A stretch of DNA of 64,000 bases, taken from positions 43,934-107,933 of the forward strand of contig JAFEGO010000025.1 of NCBI GenBank assembly GCA_018239845.1, read 5' to 3'. The position numbers and the translations under genes are program-made. The stretch comes from Verrucomicrobiota bacterium (lineage in GTDB: Bacteria > Verrucomicrobiota > Verrucomicrobiia > Opitutales > Opitutaceae). How positions within the stretch are numbered: position 1 is the stretch's first letter; each line of letters starts with the position of its first letter. This document shows positions 44,701-59,700 of the stretch, piece after piece. The notes below the pieces were generated by a model. It was not told the origin of the DNA and made no database searches. It saw only the letters and a list, made by a program, of their open reading frames with translations.

Positions 44701-47700
44701 CAACAGCGCCACGGCCGGCCGCGGCGGCGGCGTCCGCTACCGCGGCTTCACCCTCACGATCGCGCAGTCGGTCTTCGCCGACAACACCGCCGCCCCGGTC
44801 TCCACCGACACCGCCACGACCGGTGGCGCCGGTTTCTACTGGGATTTTCCCACCGACCGCACCGCCTACCTCGACGACTACAACTGGGTCACGGTCAACT
44901 CGATCTTCTACGGCAACCGCCTCACCGGCACCTTCGCCCCGACCTCGCTCGAGGCCCAGCAGTTCGGCACCGCCGCCGATATCACGTCGAAGTTCGGCAG
45001 CTGGCCCGGTCGCTCTTTCCGCGGCAACGACGTCGAGGGGCTGAACCGGCTCGCCGCCCGCAACACCGCCGACCTCAACGTGGACTACGATCCGTTCTTC
45101 GTCGCGCCGGCCTCCCATAATTTCACCCCCGCCTTCGATTCGCAGCTCATCAACCATGGCACCGCCTACAGCTCCGTCACGGACACGCTCACCGCCACCT
45201 ATGGCGGCGTACGCGACATCGGCCTGGTCGAGACCACCTCGACCTCGTCGTTCTCGCTCATCTCGCTCAGCTCCATCGCGATTCCCGCCAACGATAACGG
45301 CCGCACCTACCTGATCACCGCCGACCCGCCGTACAATACGGGCGCCGACTACTACGTCTGGGAAGTCCGCCGGCCCGGCGCCGCGGATTGGGTCACCGTC
45401 GTCAACGACACCTGGACCTCCGGCGCCAGCACCGGCACGCTCACGCTGGTCAAGCCGCCGCATACGTGGAATGGCAGCGTGTACCGCCTCCGCATCCTCT
45501 ACACCGGTGTCCGCCGGTTCAGCAACGAGATCACGATCGCGATCCAGCCGTCGATGCTCTACGTGAAGCCCGCGGCCACCGGCACCGGCGACGGCACCAC
45601 CTGGGCCAACGCCTCCACCCTCGCCAACGCCGTCAAGATCGCCGTGCCCTACACCCAGATCTGGGTCGCGCAGGGCACGTACTCGTTCACTCCGTCCTAC
45701 ACCGCGCCGCTGGGCCTGCCTTCCGGCGCCCGGCTCCGCGGCGGCTTTGCCGGCACCGAGACCGACCTCGCGCAGCGCCCGGCCCCCGGCAGCGCCGTCT
45801 CCCATCTGGTCTCGGCCAACGGGCTCAATCTCTTCGCCGTCTCCGGCGACCCGGGCGTACCGACGATCATCGACCGCTTCACCTGCGATCGCGGCAGCTC
45901 CTCCAGCCCCATCGGTGACTTCGCGTACGTCTTCCAGCTGGTGAACGCCAATACCGCGCTCACCAGCATGACATTCAACGGCCCGGCCGTGGATGTCCTC
46001 GTCAACGGCGGCCAGGTTTCGTTCACCGGCTGCTCCTTCACCGGCGCCTACAACGCCGTCTCGCTCAAGAACACCACCGCCTCGGTCTCGGCCTCGACCT
46101 TCGCCAACAATGGCAACGCCCAGTCCGACACCTGGGCCGCCGCCATCACCAGCATCAACAGCACGCTGGCCGTCGCCGACTCCAACTTCACCGGCAACGG
46201 CGGCCGCTACGCCGCCGCGATCTACAGCCAGGGCTCCTCCGGCCCCATCGACATCCAGCGCTGCCGTTTCCTCGACAACACCGGCTTCCGTTTCGGCGGC
46301 GCCGTGGTCATCAACAACTCCGCCGGCGGTCGCATCGCCAACTCGCTCTTCGCCCGCAACGCCACCGTCCTCGCCGATGGCTACGGCGCCGGCCTCGCCA
46401 CCGCCAGCGCCCCGGTCACGGTCGTCCACTGCACCTTCGTCGCCAACAGCTCCGCCAATGCGCCGGCGATCTTCTCCGGCGGCGGCAGCCTCCAGCTGGT
46501 CAACTCCATCGTCTGGGGCAGCACCTATACGGCCAATTCCCAGGTGCCCGCCAATTTCCGCTCCGCGATCGGCGGTAGCATCGCCACCACCAACTCCCTC
46601 GTGCAGGGCGGCGGGGCCTACGATCCGTTCTTCGATCCCGCGAGCGCCGACTACGCCCTCACCGCGTACTCGCCCGCCCTGAATCGCGGCGGCACCGACG
46701 ACACGCTCTCCGGCCAGTATGACCTCGGCGGCAACCTCCGCCGCTACGCCGGCGGCGCCGCCGACCTGGGCGCGAGCGAGTTCATCGGCGCGGCGGGCAC
46801 GCCCGTCTATCTCTCGTCGTCGCTCTCCGACCAGACGGTCTATGTCGAGCGCACCGCCACGTTTGCCCTCTCCGGCTCCGTCGGCTCCACCGTCGGCTCC
46901 GCGTCGTTCACGTGGGAATATAACAACGGCTCAGCCTGGGTGCCCGTCTCCGGACTCACCAACGCCTCCGTCGCCGCCACCAGCACCGGCACCACGCTCA
47001 CGCTGACCGGCGTCACGCTCGCGCAAAACGGCCTGCAGGTCCGCGCCACCGCGCCCGGCATCGGTAGCGTCGGCACCGCCACCCTCACGGTGAAGTCCCG
47101 CGTCATCCTTTACGTGGACAGCCGTGTCAGCAGCTCGGGCAACGGCCTTACGTGGGGCACCGCCTTCAAGACCATCTCCGCCGCGGTCAACGCCGCCACC
47201 GCCGACACCGACATCTGGGTCGCTGGCGGCGACTACGCCGACGCCGGCGTCGCCCTCCCCGCCGGCGCCCGGCTCTACCTTGGCTTCGGCGGCGACGAGA
47301 CCGATGTCACCTTGCGCGACCCCGTGGCCCACCCGATCCGCATCGGCAAGCCCCTGGCCGACGTCACGCTCGTGATCGACGACAGCACCGCCCTCTTCCC
47401 GCCGCTCACCCTGACCGCCGGCCAGTCCGCGCGCTGGCAGGTGGATACCGGCAGCGGCTTCGTTGATCTCGTCGCCGACGCCGACCGCATCATCAGCGTG
47501 GTCAACGGCGTCCCCGGCCTGACCCTCCACGCCAATCCCGCGCTCACCGGCTATCGCTACCGCGTCGTCGTGTCCGATGCCACCGGCGACCTCTTCTCCT
47601 CCGACAGTGCGCAGGTCACCGTGATCGCGCGCCCGACGGTTTACGTCGATGCCGCCGCGACCGGCGGCGCCCAAACCGGCGCCGACTGGGCCAACGCTTT

Positions 47701-50700
47701 CAACGATCTCTCCGCCGCCCTCGCCGCGTATACGGCCTATGCGGACTTCAAGATCGCGGAGGGCACGTACACCGCGCCCGCGGGCACGCCCTTCAACCTC
47801 CGCCGCAGCCTCACGCTCACCGGCGGCTACGTCGCCGGCACGGAGACGCGTGATCCCGCCGCCCACCTCACGATCCTGCAGTCCGCGAGCGGCACCGTCG
47901 CCTCCGCCATCGCGCTCAGGGCCAACGCCGACCGCGGCGCGGTCGATTCGCTCACGGTCGTCGATGGCTTTGTCTTCCGCAGCGCCGGCACCGGCCTCGC
48001 CCTCACCAACGCCTCGCCGCAGATCCGCCACTGCCGGTTCGAAAACCTCGTCACCGGCATCGCCGCCAGCAATGCCACGCTCGTCGTCGAGGACAGTGTC
48101 TTCACCGGTCAGAGCCTCAGCGGCATCCGCCTCGCCGGCAACGGCGCCTCCCTCACCGTCACACGCGGCACCTTCACCGGCAACTCCGCCGGCACCGATC
48201 CCTACGTCGGCGGCGGCGCCATCGGCCTCGGCGGAGACAGCGTCGCACCGGCCGGCGCGCAGACCCTCGTCCTCACCGACTGCGTCTTCACCGGCAATTC
48301 CGCCCTCCTGGGCGGCGCCGTCTCGTCGCGCAATTTCTACAGCACCGTCGTGATCACGCGCTGCCGCTTCGACGGCAACAGCGCCACCAGCACCGGCGGC
48401 GCGATCCTCGCCGCCTCGTACGGCACGCTCACGATCCGCGACTCCCTGCTCGTCCGCAACCAGTCCGCCTATGACGGCGGCGCGATCAAGTCCGACAGCC
48501 CGGCCACGCTCATCTTCACCACCGTCGCCGCGAACCGCGCCGGCGCTTACCAGAGCTACGTCGCCGTCATGGCGCAGGGCCTCACGCTGCGCGACAGCAT
48601 CCTCTGGGGCAACACCGCCGGCTCGACCAACTACGGCGAATACGGCCAGTACGGCACCAACAATGGGCCGGTCAATTTCGCCGACTCCATCGTGGACGGC
48701 CTCGCCCGCACCTCCGGCGCGCGCCTGCTGCCCTTCGACCCGCGTTTCGTGGACGCCGCCAACGGCGACTTCCGCCTCGCCCCCGATTCACCCGCGCTCG
48801 GTCTCGCCAACTCCGCGGACCTGATCACCGACGAGACCGATCTCGCCGGCACCGCCCGCCTCAGCGGCTCGGCCGACCTCGGCGCCTACGAATCCGCCGC
48901 CACCCCTGCGCCGACCTACGTCTTCATCAACCTGCCCGCCTCCCTCTCCGGCTACGCCGGTACCAATCTGCCCGTGCTCGCGCAGACCGTGCCGTCCGGC
49001 TGGAGCGGGGCCTGGCAGTATTTCGACGGCTCCAGCTGGAGCTCGCTCCCGGACTCCTCCAGTCGGGCCCTCCCCGGCGCCTCCAATGTCTTCGTCAACA
49101 GCCAGGCCAATTCCACGGCCCTCACGATCTACGGCATCACGGCGGCCCTCGACGGCACGGCGCTCCGCTTCGCGCTGACGTCCGGCTCCACCACGTACAC
49201 CTCGCCGTCGATTCCCGTCACGGTCCTGCCCTTCGCCGCGCTCTACGTCGATGGCAGCGTCAGCGTCTCCGGCGACGGCCAATCATGGCCGGGCGCGTTC
49301 AAGACCCTGCAGGAGGCGCTCGCCGCCGTCGATGCCGGCCGGCGCGTCGTCTATGTCGCCGAGGGCAGCTACCGCGGGCCGTTCACGCTCCCGATGCGCT
49401 TTGAGATGTACGGCGGCTTCCCCGCCGGCGGCGCGGCGTTTGCCTCGCGCGATCCCGCTGCACATCCCACGATCCTCACCGGCCTCGCCGCCAACGGCAC
49501 CGACCGCGCCGATTGCGTCGTTTCGTTTGCGTACAGCGGCTCCGGTTACAGCCAGCCGGTCTTCGACGGCTTTGTCGTGGAAAACGGCCACACCGGCCTT
49601 TCCACCGCCGTCGGCGTCGCACCCGCGCTGCGCCACCTTGTCGTGCGCGGCCACGATGCCACCGGCCTCGTGCTCAACCAGAGCAGCGGCGCCTCGATCA
49701 CGGACTCGGTCTTTGAAAACAACACCGGCACCGACGGCGGCGCCCTCCGCACCTCCGGCGGCAGCCAGATCGTGATCGAGCGGGTGGTGTTCCGCGGCAA
49801 TTCCGCCACCCGGGGCGGCGCTCTTTTCCTCAACGATTTCGGCACCCAGCTCCGCTCCGTCCTCATCACCGGCAACGTCGCCGACACGGGCGGCGGCCTC
49901 CACTTCGCCGGCTCCGGCGCCCAGCTCACGCAGGTCACGCTCGCGGGCAACCGCGCCCGTCTCGGCGACGCGATTTACACGGCCAACACCGTGCTCGCCG
50001 TCCGCAACAGCATCGCCTGGGGCAACCGCGCCACGTCCGGCGACGCCACGGTGCAGTTCGCCGCCGCGTTCTCCGGCACGGCCTTTGTCTTTGATCACGT
50101 CATCGCCGAGCAGGCGCCGTCCACCGCCGGGGTGCTCCGTTTCGACCCGCTCTTCGTTTCGGCGGTCGACGCCTCGAGCGCTCCGTCCACCGCCGGTGAT
50201 TACAGTGTCCGCGCCGTTTCGCCTGCCATCGACGCCGGCACCAGCGCCCTCGCCTCCGGCATCACCCTCGATGTCGCCGGCCAGCCGCGTATCGTCGGCA
50301 CCGTCGATCTCGGCGCCTACGAGTCCGCCTCCACCGGCATCACGCCGCTCGCGCTGACCGGCCAGCCCGGCGCGCTCACTTATAAACGCAGCGGCACGGG
50401 CAACACCTTCAGCGTCACCGCCACCGGCGCCGCGTCATACCTTTGGCAATACGCCGGCTCCGATGGCATCTGGCTCTCGCTCGATGGCGTGGCCGGTTTC
50501 TCCGGCGCGACCACCGCCACGCTTACCGTCACGTCCGCGACTTCCACGCTCAACGGCTACCGTTTCCGCGCCGCCATCACGGGCACCGACGGCTCCGTCA
50601 TCACCTCCGATGCGCAGACGCTCACGGTTTACCCGTCGCGTTTCTACGTGAATGCCGCCCGCTCCGGCACCGACACCGGCGACGGCCTCGCGTGGGCCAC

Positions 50701-53700
50701 CGCATTCCGCACGCTCGACGCCGCCCTCGCCGCGACGCCGCTCGATCCGGAGGGCACCGAGTTCTGGATCGCCGCGGGCACCTACACGCCCGCCACGGTG
50801 TATAACGTCCGCAGCGGCCTCGCCTTCTACGGCGGTTTCGCCGGCACCGAGTCCACGCTCGCCGAGCGCGACCTCGCGGCCAACGTCACGGCTTTCACCG
50901 CCGCGGCCAGCCAGGCGTCGATCTTCTCCGCCACGGCAGCCTCGGGCATCGCGTTGCCGGTCCAGTTCAACGGCGTCACCTTCCGCGACAGCGCCGCCAC
51001 CACGGCCGTCACCAGCCTCAGTTGCGCCACGGTCTTCGACCGCGTGACGTTCACCGCGATCCAGGCCGCGCTCTTCAGCCGCGACGCCACGGTCACACTC
51101 CGCCGCATCGAGGTGCGCGGCAATACCAGCGGCGCGATCTTCCTCAATGTGATCGGCGGCTCCGTCCTCGTCGAAAACTCGCTCTTCGCCGGCAACGTCA
51201 GCACCGGCACGGGCCGCCTCGCCTACTTCGCCGCGCCCGCCGTGCTGCGCCAGGTCACCGTCGCGAGCAACCGCGGCGACATCGCGCCGTTCACGTTCGC
51301 GGATGCCAATAACCAGACGTACAACTCCATCTTCTGGGGCAACCGCGGGGCCACGAATGCCTCGCTCGCCACCAGCCTCGGCAGCTCGGCGCGCTTCTAC
51401 GTGATCTGGAACAGCGTGGTGGAAAACCTCGCTGCGCTCACGGCCTCGACGACGTCCACTTCGGCCGACCTCGCCACCGATCCGCGCTTCGTCGACGCCG
51501 CCAACGGCGATTTCCGTCTCGCCAGCGACTCGCCCGCGATCGACACCGGCAAGAACGACCAGATTTCCTCCGACCTCATCGATCTCGCCGGCCAGTCGCG
51601 CTTGCACGGCGTGTACGTTGACCGCGGCGCCTACGAGTACCAGGCCGACGATCTCTACGCGCTCACCACGCAGCCGGTTTCGACCTACGCCTCGGCTGTC
51701 ACCCCCGCTGTGTTCACCGTCGCTGGCTCGCGCAGCGCGACGTTTGTGTGGGAGGTCAGCTCCGACAGTGGCGCCCACTACACCACCGTCTCCGGCGCCA
51801 ACGCCGCGACCCTCAGCGTGCCCGGCACCGCCGAGGTGGATGGTTATCTCTACCGCGCCCGCGTCCAGTTCACCACCGGCCCTGAGCTCGTTTCCAATGC
51901 GGCCACGTTGACGTTCCTCAACCCCGTCGCCACCGCCACCGCGCCCGCCGGCTACGCCACGCCCGCGACGTTCGCCGCGACGGCGAACCAACCGGTGACC
52001 GCCTGGCAATGGCAAGTCAGTGTCGGCGGCGCCGCCTACACCGACGTCCCCGGCGCGACCGCCACCACGCTCTCCGTCGCGGGCGACGCCGGCTACGGCA
52101 TTCGTAATTACCGTGTCCAAGCCACTTTCGGAAATGGCTCCGTCGTTGTGTCCAATAGTGTTCAATTCGTTTACGCCGACGCCGTCCCCGCTTCCACCTC
52201 ATCGAGCGCCCTCGCCTTCGCCATCCCCGGCAGCGGCGTGCAGACCGACTCGCTCACCGATGCCACCTTCGCCGTCCTCCCGCAGTTCGCCGGCCGCCTC
52301 TCGCTCATCGCGGGTGACTTCGCGCCGGTCTTCAACGACGCCAATGTGAGCTTCACCTTCGCCGAGCCGCTCGCCGCCGGCTCACGCGTCTTCGTCACCT
52401 CGACCTCCGGCCTGCTCCGCGCCGATGGCGTCGGCGCCCGCCCGCGTGTCTGGGAATACCGCGTGCCCACCGTCAGCGGCGCCGGCGCCTTCGCCAGCGC
52501 CACCACGCTCTCCAACGCGACGGCCACCACCCTCGCCCCGGGCGATCTCGATGGCGACGGCACCATCGATATCCTCGTCGCCGATACCGACGGCCTCCGC
52601 GTCTGGCGCAATGACGGCCTCGGCTCTTTCACCGCCGACGCCTCCGCCTTCGGCTCTGCCAATGCCCGGGCCATCGCCCTCGGCAGCCTGACGGCCAACG
52701 CCACGCTCGATGCCGTCGTGGTCACCGCCTCCGGCGACGTCGAGATCTGGACCAACGATGCCACCGGCCACTTCACCCTCGCGCAGACTCTCCCTGGCCT
52801 CTCCGCCCGCGCCGTCGCCCTCGGCGACCTCGACGCCGACGGTGACGTTGACCTCGTGGTCGCGACCGATACCGGCACCCGCGTTTATCTTAACAACGGC
52901 TCGGGCACCTTCACCGCCGGCGCCACCTTCGGCTCCGCCGCCACGTCGGTTGCCCTCGGTGATCTCAACCTCGACGGCACGCTCGACGCCATCGTCGGCA
53001 GCGCGACCGGCACCGTCATCTACTCCAACAACGCCGCCACCTTCACCGCCGCGTACACCAGCGCCACACCCGCGGACCGCGTGACCCTCGCCGATCTCGA
53101 CGCCGATGGCCGCCTCGATGTCATCCTCACGCGCGCCGATCAACCTGCCCGCCTGTGGCGCAACACCGGCGCCTTCCAATTCACCGCGCTCGCCGCCGCG
53201 CCCGGCGGTGGCTCGATCGCGACCCTCGCCGCCGGCGATATCGATGGCGACGGTCGCGCCGACCTGATCCTCACCGACGCCGTCGGCACCACCGCGCCCT
53301 GGCTCACCTCGTCCGCGCTGGCCAGCGCCCCGGTCGCCGGCCAGCCGCTGCTCAACCTCGGCACCGAGGTCGCCCTCGCCGATCTCGACGGCGATGGTAC
53401 GCTCGACCTCGTCGGCCTCGACGCCACCGGCCACCCGGTCGTCTCGCTCTACCACCTCACGCCCACGGTGCTCGACCAGGACGCCTCCGCTTCACTCGCC
53501 TCCGCCGGCTTTTCGCCGACACCCACGATGGTGCACATCGTTTCGCTGCCCGCGCACGGCACGTTGCTCAACGGTGCCACGCCCGTGCAGGTCGGCGACG
53601 CCTTCACCCTCGCCGCCGCCGCGTCGCTCACCTACACGCCCGCCGCGAGCTTCAACGGCCTCGACGCCTTCACGTGGAGCGCGACCGATGGCGGCACTGC

Positions 53701-56700
53701 CCACGCCTACGGCCTCCTTATCCGTCTCGTGCCCGGCGCGGTCACCGCCACCAACGACACCCTAACGGTCGCGCAGGGCGGTACCGCCACGAGCGCCGCG
53801 TCGGTCCTCGCCAACGACACCAACAACGACCCCGGCACCTTCGTCGCCCTCCTCGTCACGCGTCCGGCCCACGGCACGCTCACGCTCAACACCGACGGTA
53901 CCTTCACCTACGTCCACGACGGCAGCGAGACGCGCTCCGATAGTTTCACCTATCGCGCGAAGAACACCTTCACCGGTGCCTACGCCGATGCATCCGTCAC
54001 GATCACCGTCACCAACGTCAACGACGCGCCCACCGCGGTCAGCCTCACCCCGGCCGCGGGCACGCGCTACACCGGCCAGGCCCCCGGTGACACCGTCGGT
54101 ACGCTGACCGCAGCGGACCCCGATCCTGAGGACGCCGGCCTGCATACCTTCACGCTCGTCACCGGCACCGGCTCCTCCGGCAACGCCGACTTCGCCATCT
54201 CCGGCACGTCCCTCCAGACCGCCGGCCCGATCGACTTCTCGCTCGGTCTCACCCGCTCCGTCCGCATCCGCGCCACCGATCCCGCCGGCCTCTGGTTCGA
54301 GCAGACCTTCACGATCACCTTCACGCAGGCACCCACGCCCACCGCCGCCAGCGTCACCACGGACGAGGACACGGCCAAGGCCATCACCCTTTCCGCTACG
54401 GGCGGCACCGCGGCGCTCACCTACGAAATCGTCGATACCCCGGCACACGGCACGCTCACCGGCACCGTGCCCAACCTCACCTACACGCCGGCGCAGGATT
54501 ACAATGGCTCCGATGCCTTCACCTTCCGCGTCACGGACGGCACTGTCACCTCCGCGCCCGCGACCGTCGCGCTCACCATCAATCCCGTCAACGACGCGCC
54601 CACGCTCGATACCCACGCGGTCAACACCGACGAGGATACGCCGGTCACCTTCACCCTCGCCGGCCACGACGTCGAGGGCGACGCGCTCACCTACCACATC
54701 TACACTAACCCGCGCCTCGGCAGCCTCATCATCGACGGTGCCAGCGCGACCTACATTCCGAATCACCTCGGCGGCCGCGCCGGCACCGAGGATTCGTTCC
54801 TCCTCTACGTCACCGACGGCCAGCTCCTCTCCGAGCCCGTGCTGTTCACCGCTCATGTCACGCCCGTCCCCCACGCGCCGGTCCTCGACGCGCTGCCCGG
54901 CGGCGGCTTCGGTGGCTTCAAGAACCAGCCAATCACGTTCACCGTCCATGCCACCGATCTCGATGGCGACGCCCTCACCTATCATGTCGGCACCGCGCCC
55001 GCGCACGGTCAGGTCGGCATCAATGGCACCACCGTCACCTACATCCCGGCCTACAATTCCTCCGGCCCCGACAGCTTCACCATCGTGGCCAGCGACGCCG
55101 CCCTCGACAGCGCTCCGGTCACCGCCACGGTCGCGGTCTCTGACCCCGCGCCCACCGCCTACAGCCTGTCGTTCACCGGCGCCCAGCACAGTGCGATCAC
55201 GGGCTACCTCCAGGGCAGCGACCCGCTCAACGATCCGCTCACCTACCAGATCGTCACTTCGCCCGCGCACGGCACAATCGCCCTCCGCACGGAGATCTTC
55301 AACGGCGCTATCACCTATTGGGTCGACTACACGCCGGATGCCGCCTTCTCCGGCGACGACACGCTGACCTACGTCGCCATCGACTCCGGCAACCAGTCCT
55401 CCGATCCGGCCACCGTCACATTCCACGTAACAGCTAACAACCTCGCGCCCGTCGCATCCAACGTCTCCGTGTCCCAGCTCGGCCTCGCCTCCACCGCGGC
55501 CATCACGCTCGCCGCCACCGACGCCGAGGGCGCCACTCTCACCTACCGCATTGTCACGGCGCCCGCCCACGGCCAGCTCACCGGTGACGGCAGTGCCGCG
55601 GTCACCTACACGCTCACCACCGCGCCGTTCGTCGGCACCGATTCCTTCACCTACGTCGCCAACGACGGAACGCAGGACTCCGCGCCCGCCACTGTCTCTC
55701 TGACCTTCACCAAGGACGTCCGCGCCGCCCACACCGTCGGCGATGTCGCCACGGTTTACCGCGGTCTCTACGCCGACATCGACGTGCTCGCCAACGATCA
55801 CGACGACTGGGGCGACCCGATGTTCATCTTCGCCGTCACGCAGCCCGCCCACGGCACGGTCACGAAGTTCAGCGACCACGTCCACTACCAGCACAACGGC
55901 GACGACGCCACGCAAGACGAGTTCACCTACACGGTCTCGAACTTCAGCGGCCTCACCGTCACCGAGCACGTCTTCGTCTCGATCGCTGACCACACGATCA
56001 ACGTCACGTCCAACGCCGACTCCGGCGACGGCACGCTCCGCGCCGCCATCGACACGGTCAACCGCTACGCCTTCACCCCGGTCCAGCCGTCCGGCGATCG
56101 CGCGAACTGGACCATCACGCTTCTCCTCTCCGGTGACAACGCCGTGATCGAGCCCATTGCCATCGGCACCAGCAATCCCGACGCCCCTGCCGCCGCCACG
56201 CGCGATCAGCTCGACGACTCCGCCTACGAGATTCAGGGCAACGCCGTCATCCGCGGCCTCGCCGACAACGACCGCACCACCCTCCGCGTGACCGGCGGCA
56301 GCCACCTGCGCCTGTTCTACATCGACCCGCGCGCCCACGTCACGTTGCGTAACCTCACCCTCACGAACGGCACCTCGAACTTCGGTGGCGCCATCCTCAA
56401 CGACGGCGACCTCACCCTCGAAAACGTCACGCTCGATTCCAACACCGCCACCTCCGACGGCACCACGCCTGCCCGCGGCGGCGGACTGTACCAGCGCGGC
56501 ATTTCCTCCTTCGGCGCCGCGTCCCTCGCGCTGACCAACGTTACCTTCACCGCCAACCTCGCCGCCGAAGGCGCCGGGCTCTACCAGGCTGGCGGCACGG
56601 TCGTCGCGCACAGCGCCACCTTCTCCGGCCACGACGCCACGGCGCGCGACTACCGCATTGCCGCCGGCTCCTTCACCGCCGAGTCACTCACCGCCGACAC

Positions 56701-59700
56701 GCCTGGCGCGCCGTGGTTCGGCCCGATCTCGGCCACCACCATCCGCCGCCTGTTCTCACAGACAATCCCGGTGGACTTCACCTCGGCTCACTCGCTCACC
56801 GTCACGAGCCAGGTGCCATGGTCGAGCGAACCTTCCATCCTGATCTCCGGTCCCTCGTACTCGGTCTCCGGCCGCGGCGCCACCCGCACGGTCTCCGCCG
56901 ACCTTGGCGCTTCGCCGGACGCTGGTCCCCAGTACCTCACCGCCACGGCCAGCGGTGGCGGCGCTTCCTTCACCCGCACCGCCACCGTCACCGTCGATCC
57001 CGCGGTCGTCCGCTCTCCGGTCGCCGTCGACGACTATATCACCGCGGCGCGCAACAGCACGATCCAGATCCACGATCTGCTCCTGGCCAACGACACCGAC
57101 CCCGACGGCCAGACGCTCTTCATCACCGACTACAGTCAGCCGCAGTACGGCTCTGTGTCCGAGATCGGCGGCGTCCTCTCTTACACCGCGCCCTCGCTCG
57201 CCGACGGCTCGGAGGAAACATTCACCTACACCATCACCAACGGCTCCGCCACGGCCACCGCCACGGTCCACGTCCTCATCCGGGCCGATCGCAACACCGG
57301 TATCACCTCCGCCGCCGATTCCGATGCCGGCTCGCTCCGCGCCGCTGTCGCCCAGGCCGCCCAGTACGGCGCCCAGCCGTGGACGATCGTACCCAATGGC
57401 CTCGGCTCGGCCACCCTCACCGTCGGCTCCGCCGGCGAAACCGACACCGAACTCGGCGACTCCGCCTTCGTCATCACCACCGATGTCACGATCGATGGCA
57501 CCGGCCTGCCCGGCTTTACTTTGAGTCCCGACCCCGCGGCCGCGCCGATGCGCCTCTTCCGCATCGCCCCCGGCGGCAAGCTTACGCTCCGTAATCTCAC
57601 GGTCTCCGGCGGCTCCGCCCACCTCGGCGGCGCCATCTACAACGAGGGTACGCTCATCCTCGATGCCGCCACGCTCTCCGGCAACACCGCCACCGCCTCC
57701 GACACCGCGGGCGGCCAGGGCGGCGCCATCTACAACCACGGCGGCTCCGTCAGCCTCGTCAACTCGTCCGCCATCGAGGCCAACACCGCGGCCGACGCCT
57801 CCGAAAGCATCTTCGGCCTCGGCGGCGCGATCTACACGCGCGACGGCGCCGTCGCCTTCAACGCCTCCTCGCTCGCCGACAACGTCGCCCACAATGGCGG
57901 CGGCATCTACACCGAGGGCGTCTCCGGCGCCAGCGTCTCCTTCGACACCAGCGTCCTCGACAATCCCTACTCCATCGCCGATCTCGCCGCCACCGGCCCG
58001 GTCGCGATCGACCGGACCAACAGCACCATCGGCCGCATCGACGGCCCCTCCATCGGCTCACTGACGAACCAGACCGTCAACCGCGACGACTACACCGGCG
58101 AGACCAACGGCTCCGTGGTGTTCACCGCCAGCGACGAGATTGCCGGTCTCGCGTTGTCCGCGTCCTCTTCCGTCGATGGCGTGATTCCCAATTCCTCGCT
58201 CGTGATCGACACGACCGACGGCGTCCACCACCTCAACTTCTCTGCCGCGCTCTCCGGTCTCAGCCACCTCACGCTCACGGCCAGCGCCAATGGCGTCAGC
58301 TTCAGCGAGCACTTCCTCGTCGTCGCCAACACCGGCACCGCCGCCAACCCGACCGTGTACCCGCAGACCGGCGGCGCGATCTATCCCTTCGGCTCGCGTA
58401 TCCTCGATGTCATCACCGGCAAGGTCTACAACCCCGACGGCAGCCAGCTCTCCGGCGGCAACGGCCCGGCCAGCGACCCGCTCGGCCTCCCGCTCACCGT
58501 GGTCTCCGTCACCCAGCCCGCCCACGGTACCGCCACGATCAACTCCGACGGACGCATCGTTTACACCCACACCGACCCGAATTTCACCGACGGTTCCGAC
58601 GAGTTCTTCTTCACCGTCAGCAACGGCTTTGGCGGCACCGCCACCACCGGCGCGCAGGTGACCATCCAACCCGCCCAGCTCACCGTCACCAGCATCGCCC
58701 AGCTTGACGCCGCGATCGCCACGGCCGTCAGCCAGCCCGCCACCGCGTGGCTCATCAATATCAACGCCGGCAGCAACGCGTCCTGGTACACCGACACGCT
58801 GCTCCAGGCCGGTGCCGATTATCGCGCGATCAGCATCACCGCCGGCCACATCACAATCGACGCCTCCGGCTCACCCGGCTTCGCCCTCCGGATCGGTGCC
58901 TACGGCCCGCCACCGCGTTTCTTCACGGTCAACGCCGGGGCCGAGCTCATCCTGAAGAATATCCGCCTCGTCGGCGGTCAGGTTTACGATGCCTTTGGCT
59001 CACCCAAGGGCGGCGCGGTGCTCAACCGCGGCACGTTCACCGCCGATCATGTCAGCTTCGAGAACAACTCCACTTACCAACCCGGCACAGGCGGCGCCCT
59101 CTACAACGACGGCGGCACTGCCACGCTGACCGATTGCGCCTTCACAAATAACTCCACCCTGAGCACCGGCGCGGGCGGCGCCATCGCCTCCCGCAATGGC
59201 ACGCTTTCCCTCACCAATGTCACGTTCAGCAACAACACCGCCGCCACCGCGAAGGATGTCTATATCGTGGGCGACAGTGCTACCGCCACGATCACCCATT
59301 CCGGCACCTTCGTCTCCAGCTATCTCTACACCACGCTCAACGGCGGCTCCGTCAACGGCCTGCCGCTCCCGGCCAAGGCTGTCGCCGTCAACGACGAGAT
59401 CCACCCCCGTTCCGACCTCGTCGCCGTCGTGCCGACCGATCTCCTGCTCGCCAATGACACCGGCGACTCCCTCACCTTCGTCAGCGCCACCGATGGTTCC
59501 TCCGGCACGGTCACGGTCGCAGACGGTCTGCTCACCTACACGCCGGATTACCCCGCCGATCCCGACTACGACTCGTTCACCTACACGATCCAGGATGCCA
59601 ACGGCAATACCGCCACCGCCACCGTCAACTTCGTGCCCTGGCCCGCCAATCAGGCGCCGACCCTGGATCGCCCGGCGAATCTTACCATCCCCGGCGAAAG

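Noticed and set aside
42041..46429. Open minus-strand frame of 1462 codons inside the giant gene
   Set aside because: Its composition (Gly/Val/Glu/Asp/Ala-rich, no domain logic) is the usual antisense shadow of a GC-rich, beta-helix-coding frame; the plus strand has clear domains throughout.
52544..53407. Regularly spaced repeats that might be a CRISPR array
   Set aside because: Spacing is 132-144 bases, units are degenerate at DNA level and code for calcium loops in frame; no cas genes are present.
53762..56632. Long minus-strand frame of 956 codons opposite the cadherin-like repeats
   Set aside because: Antisense shadow of repeated GC-rich codons; contains no recognisable motif.
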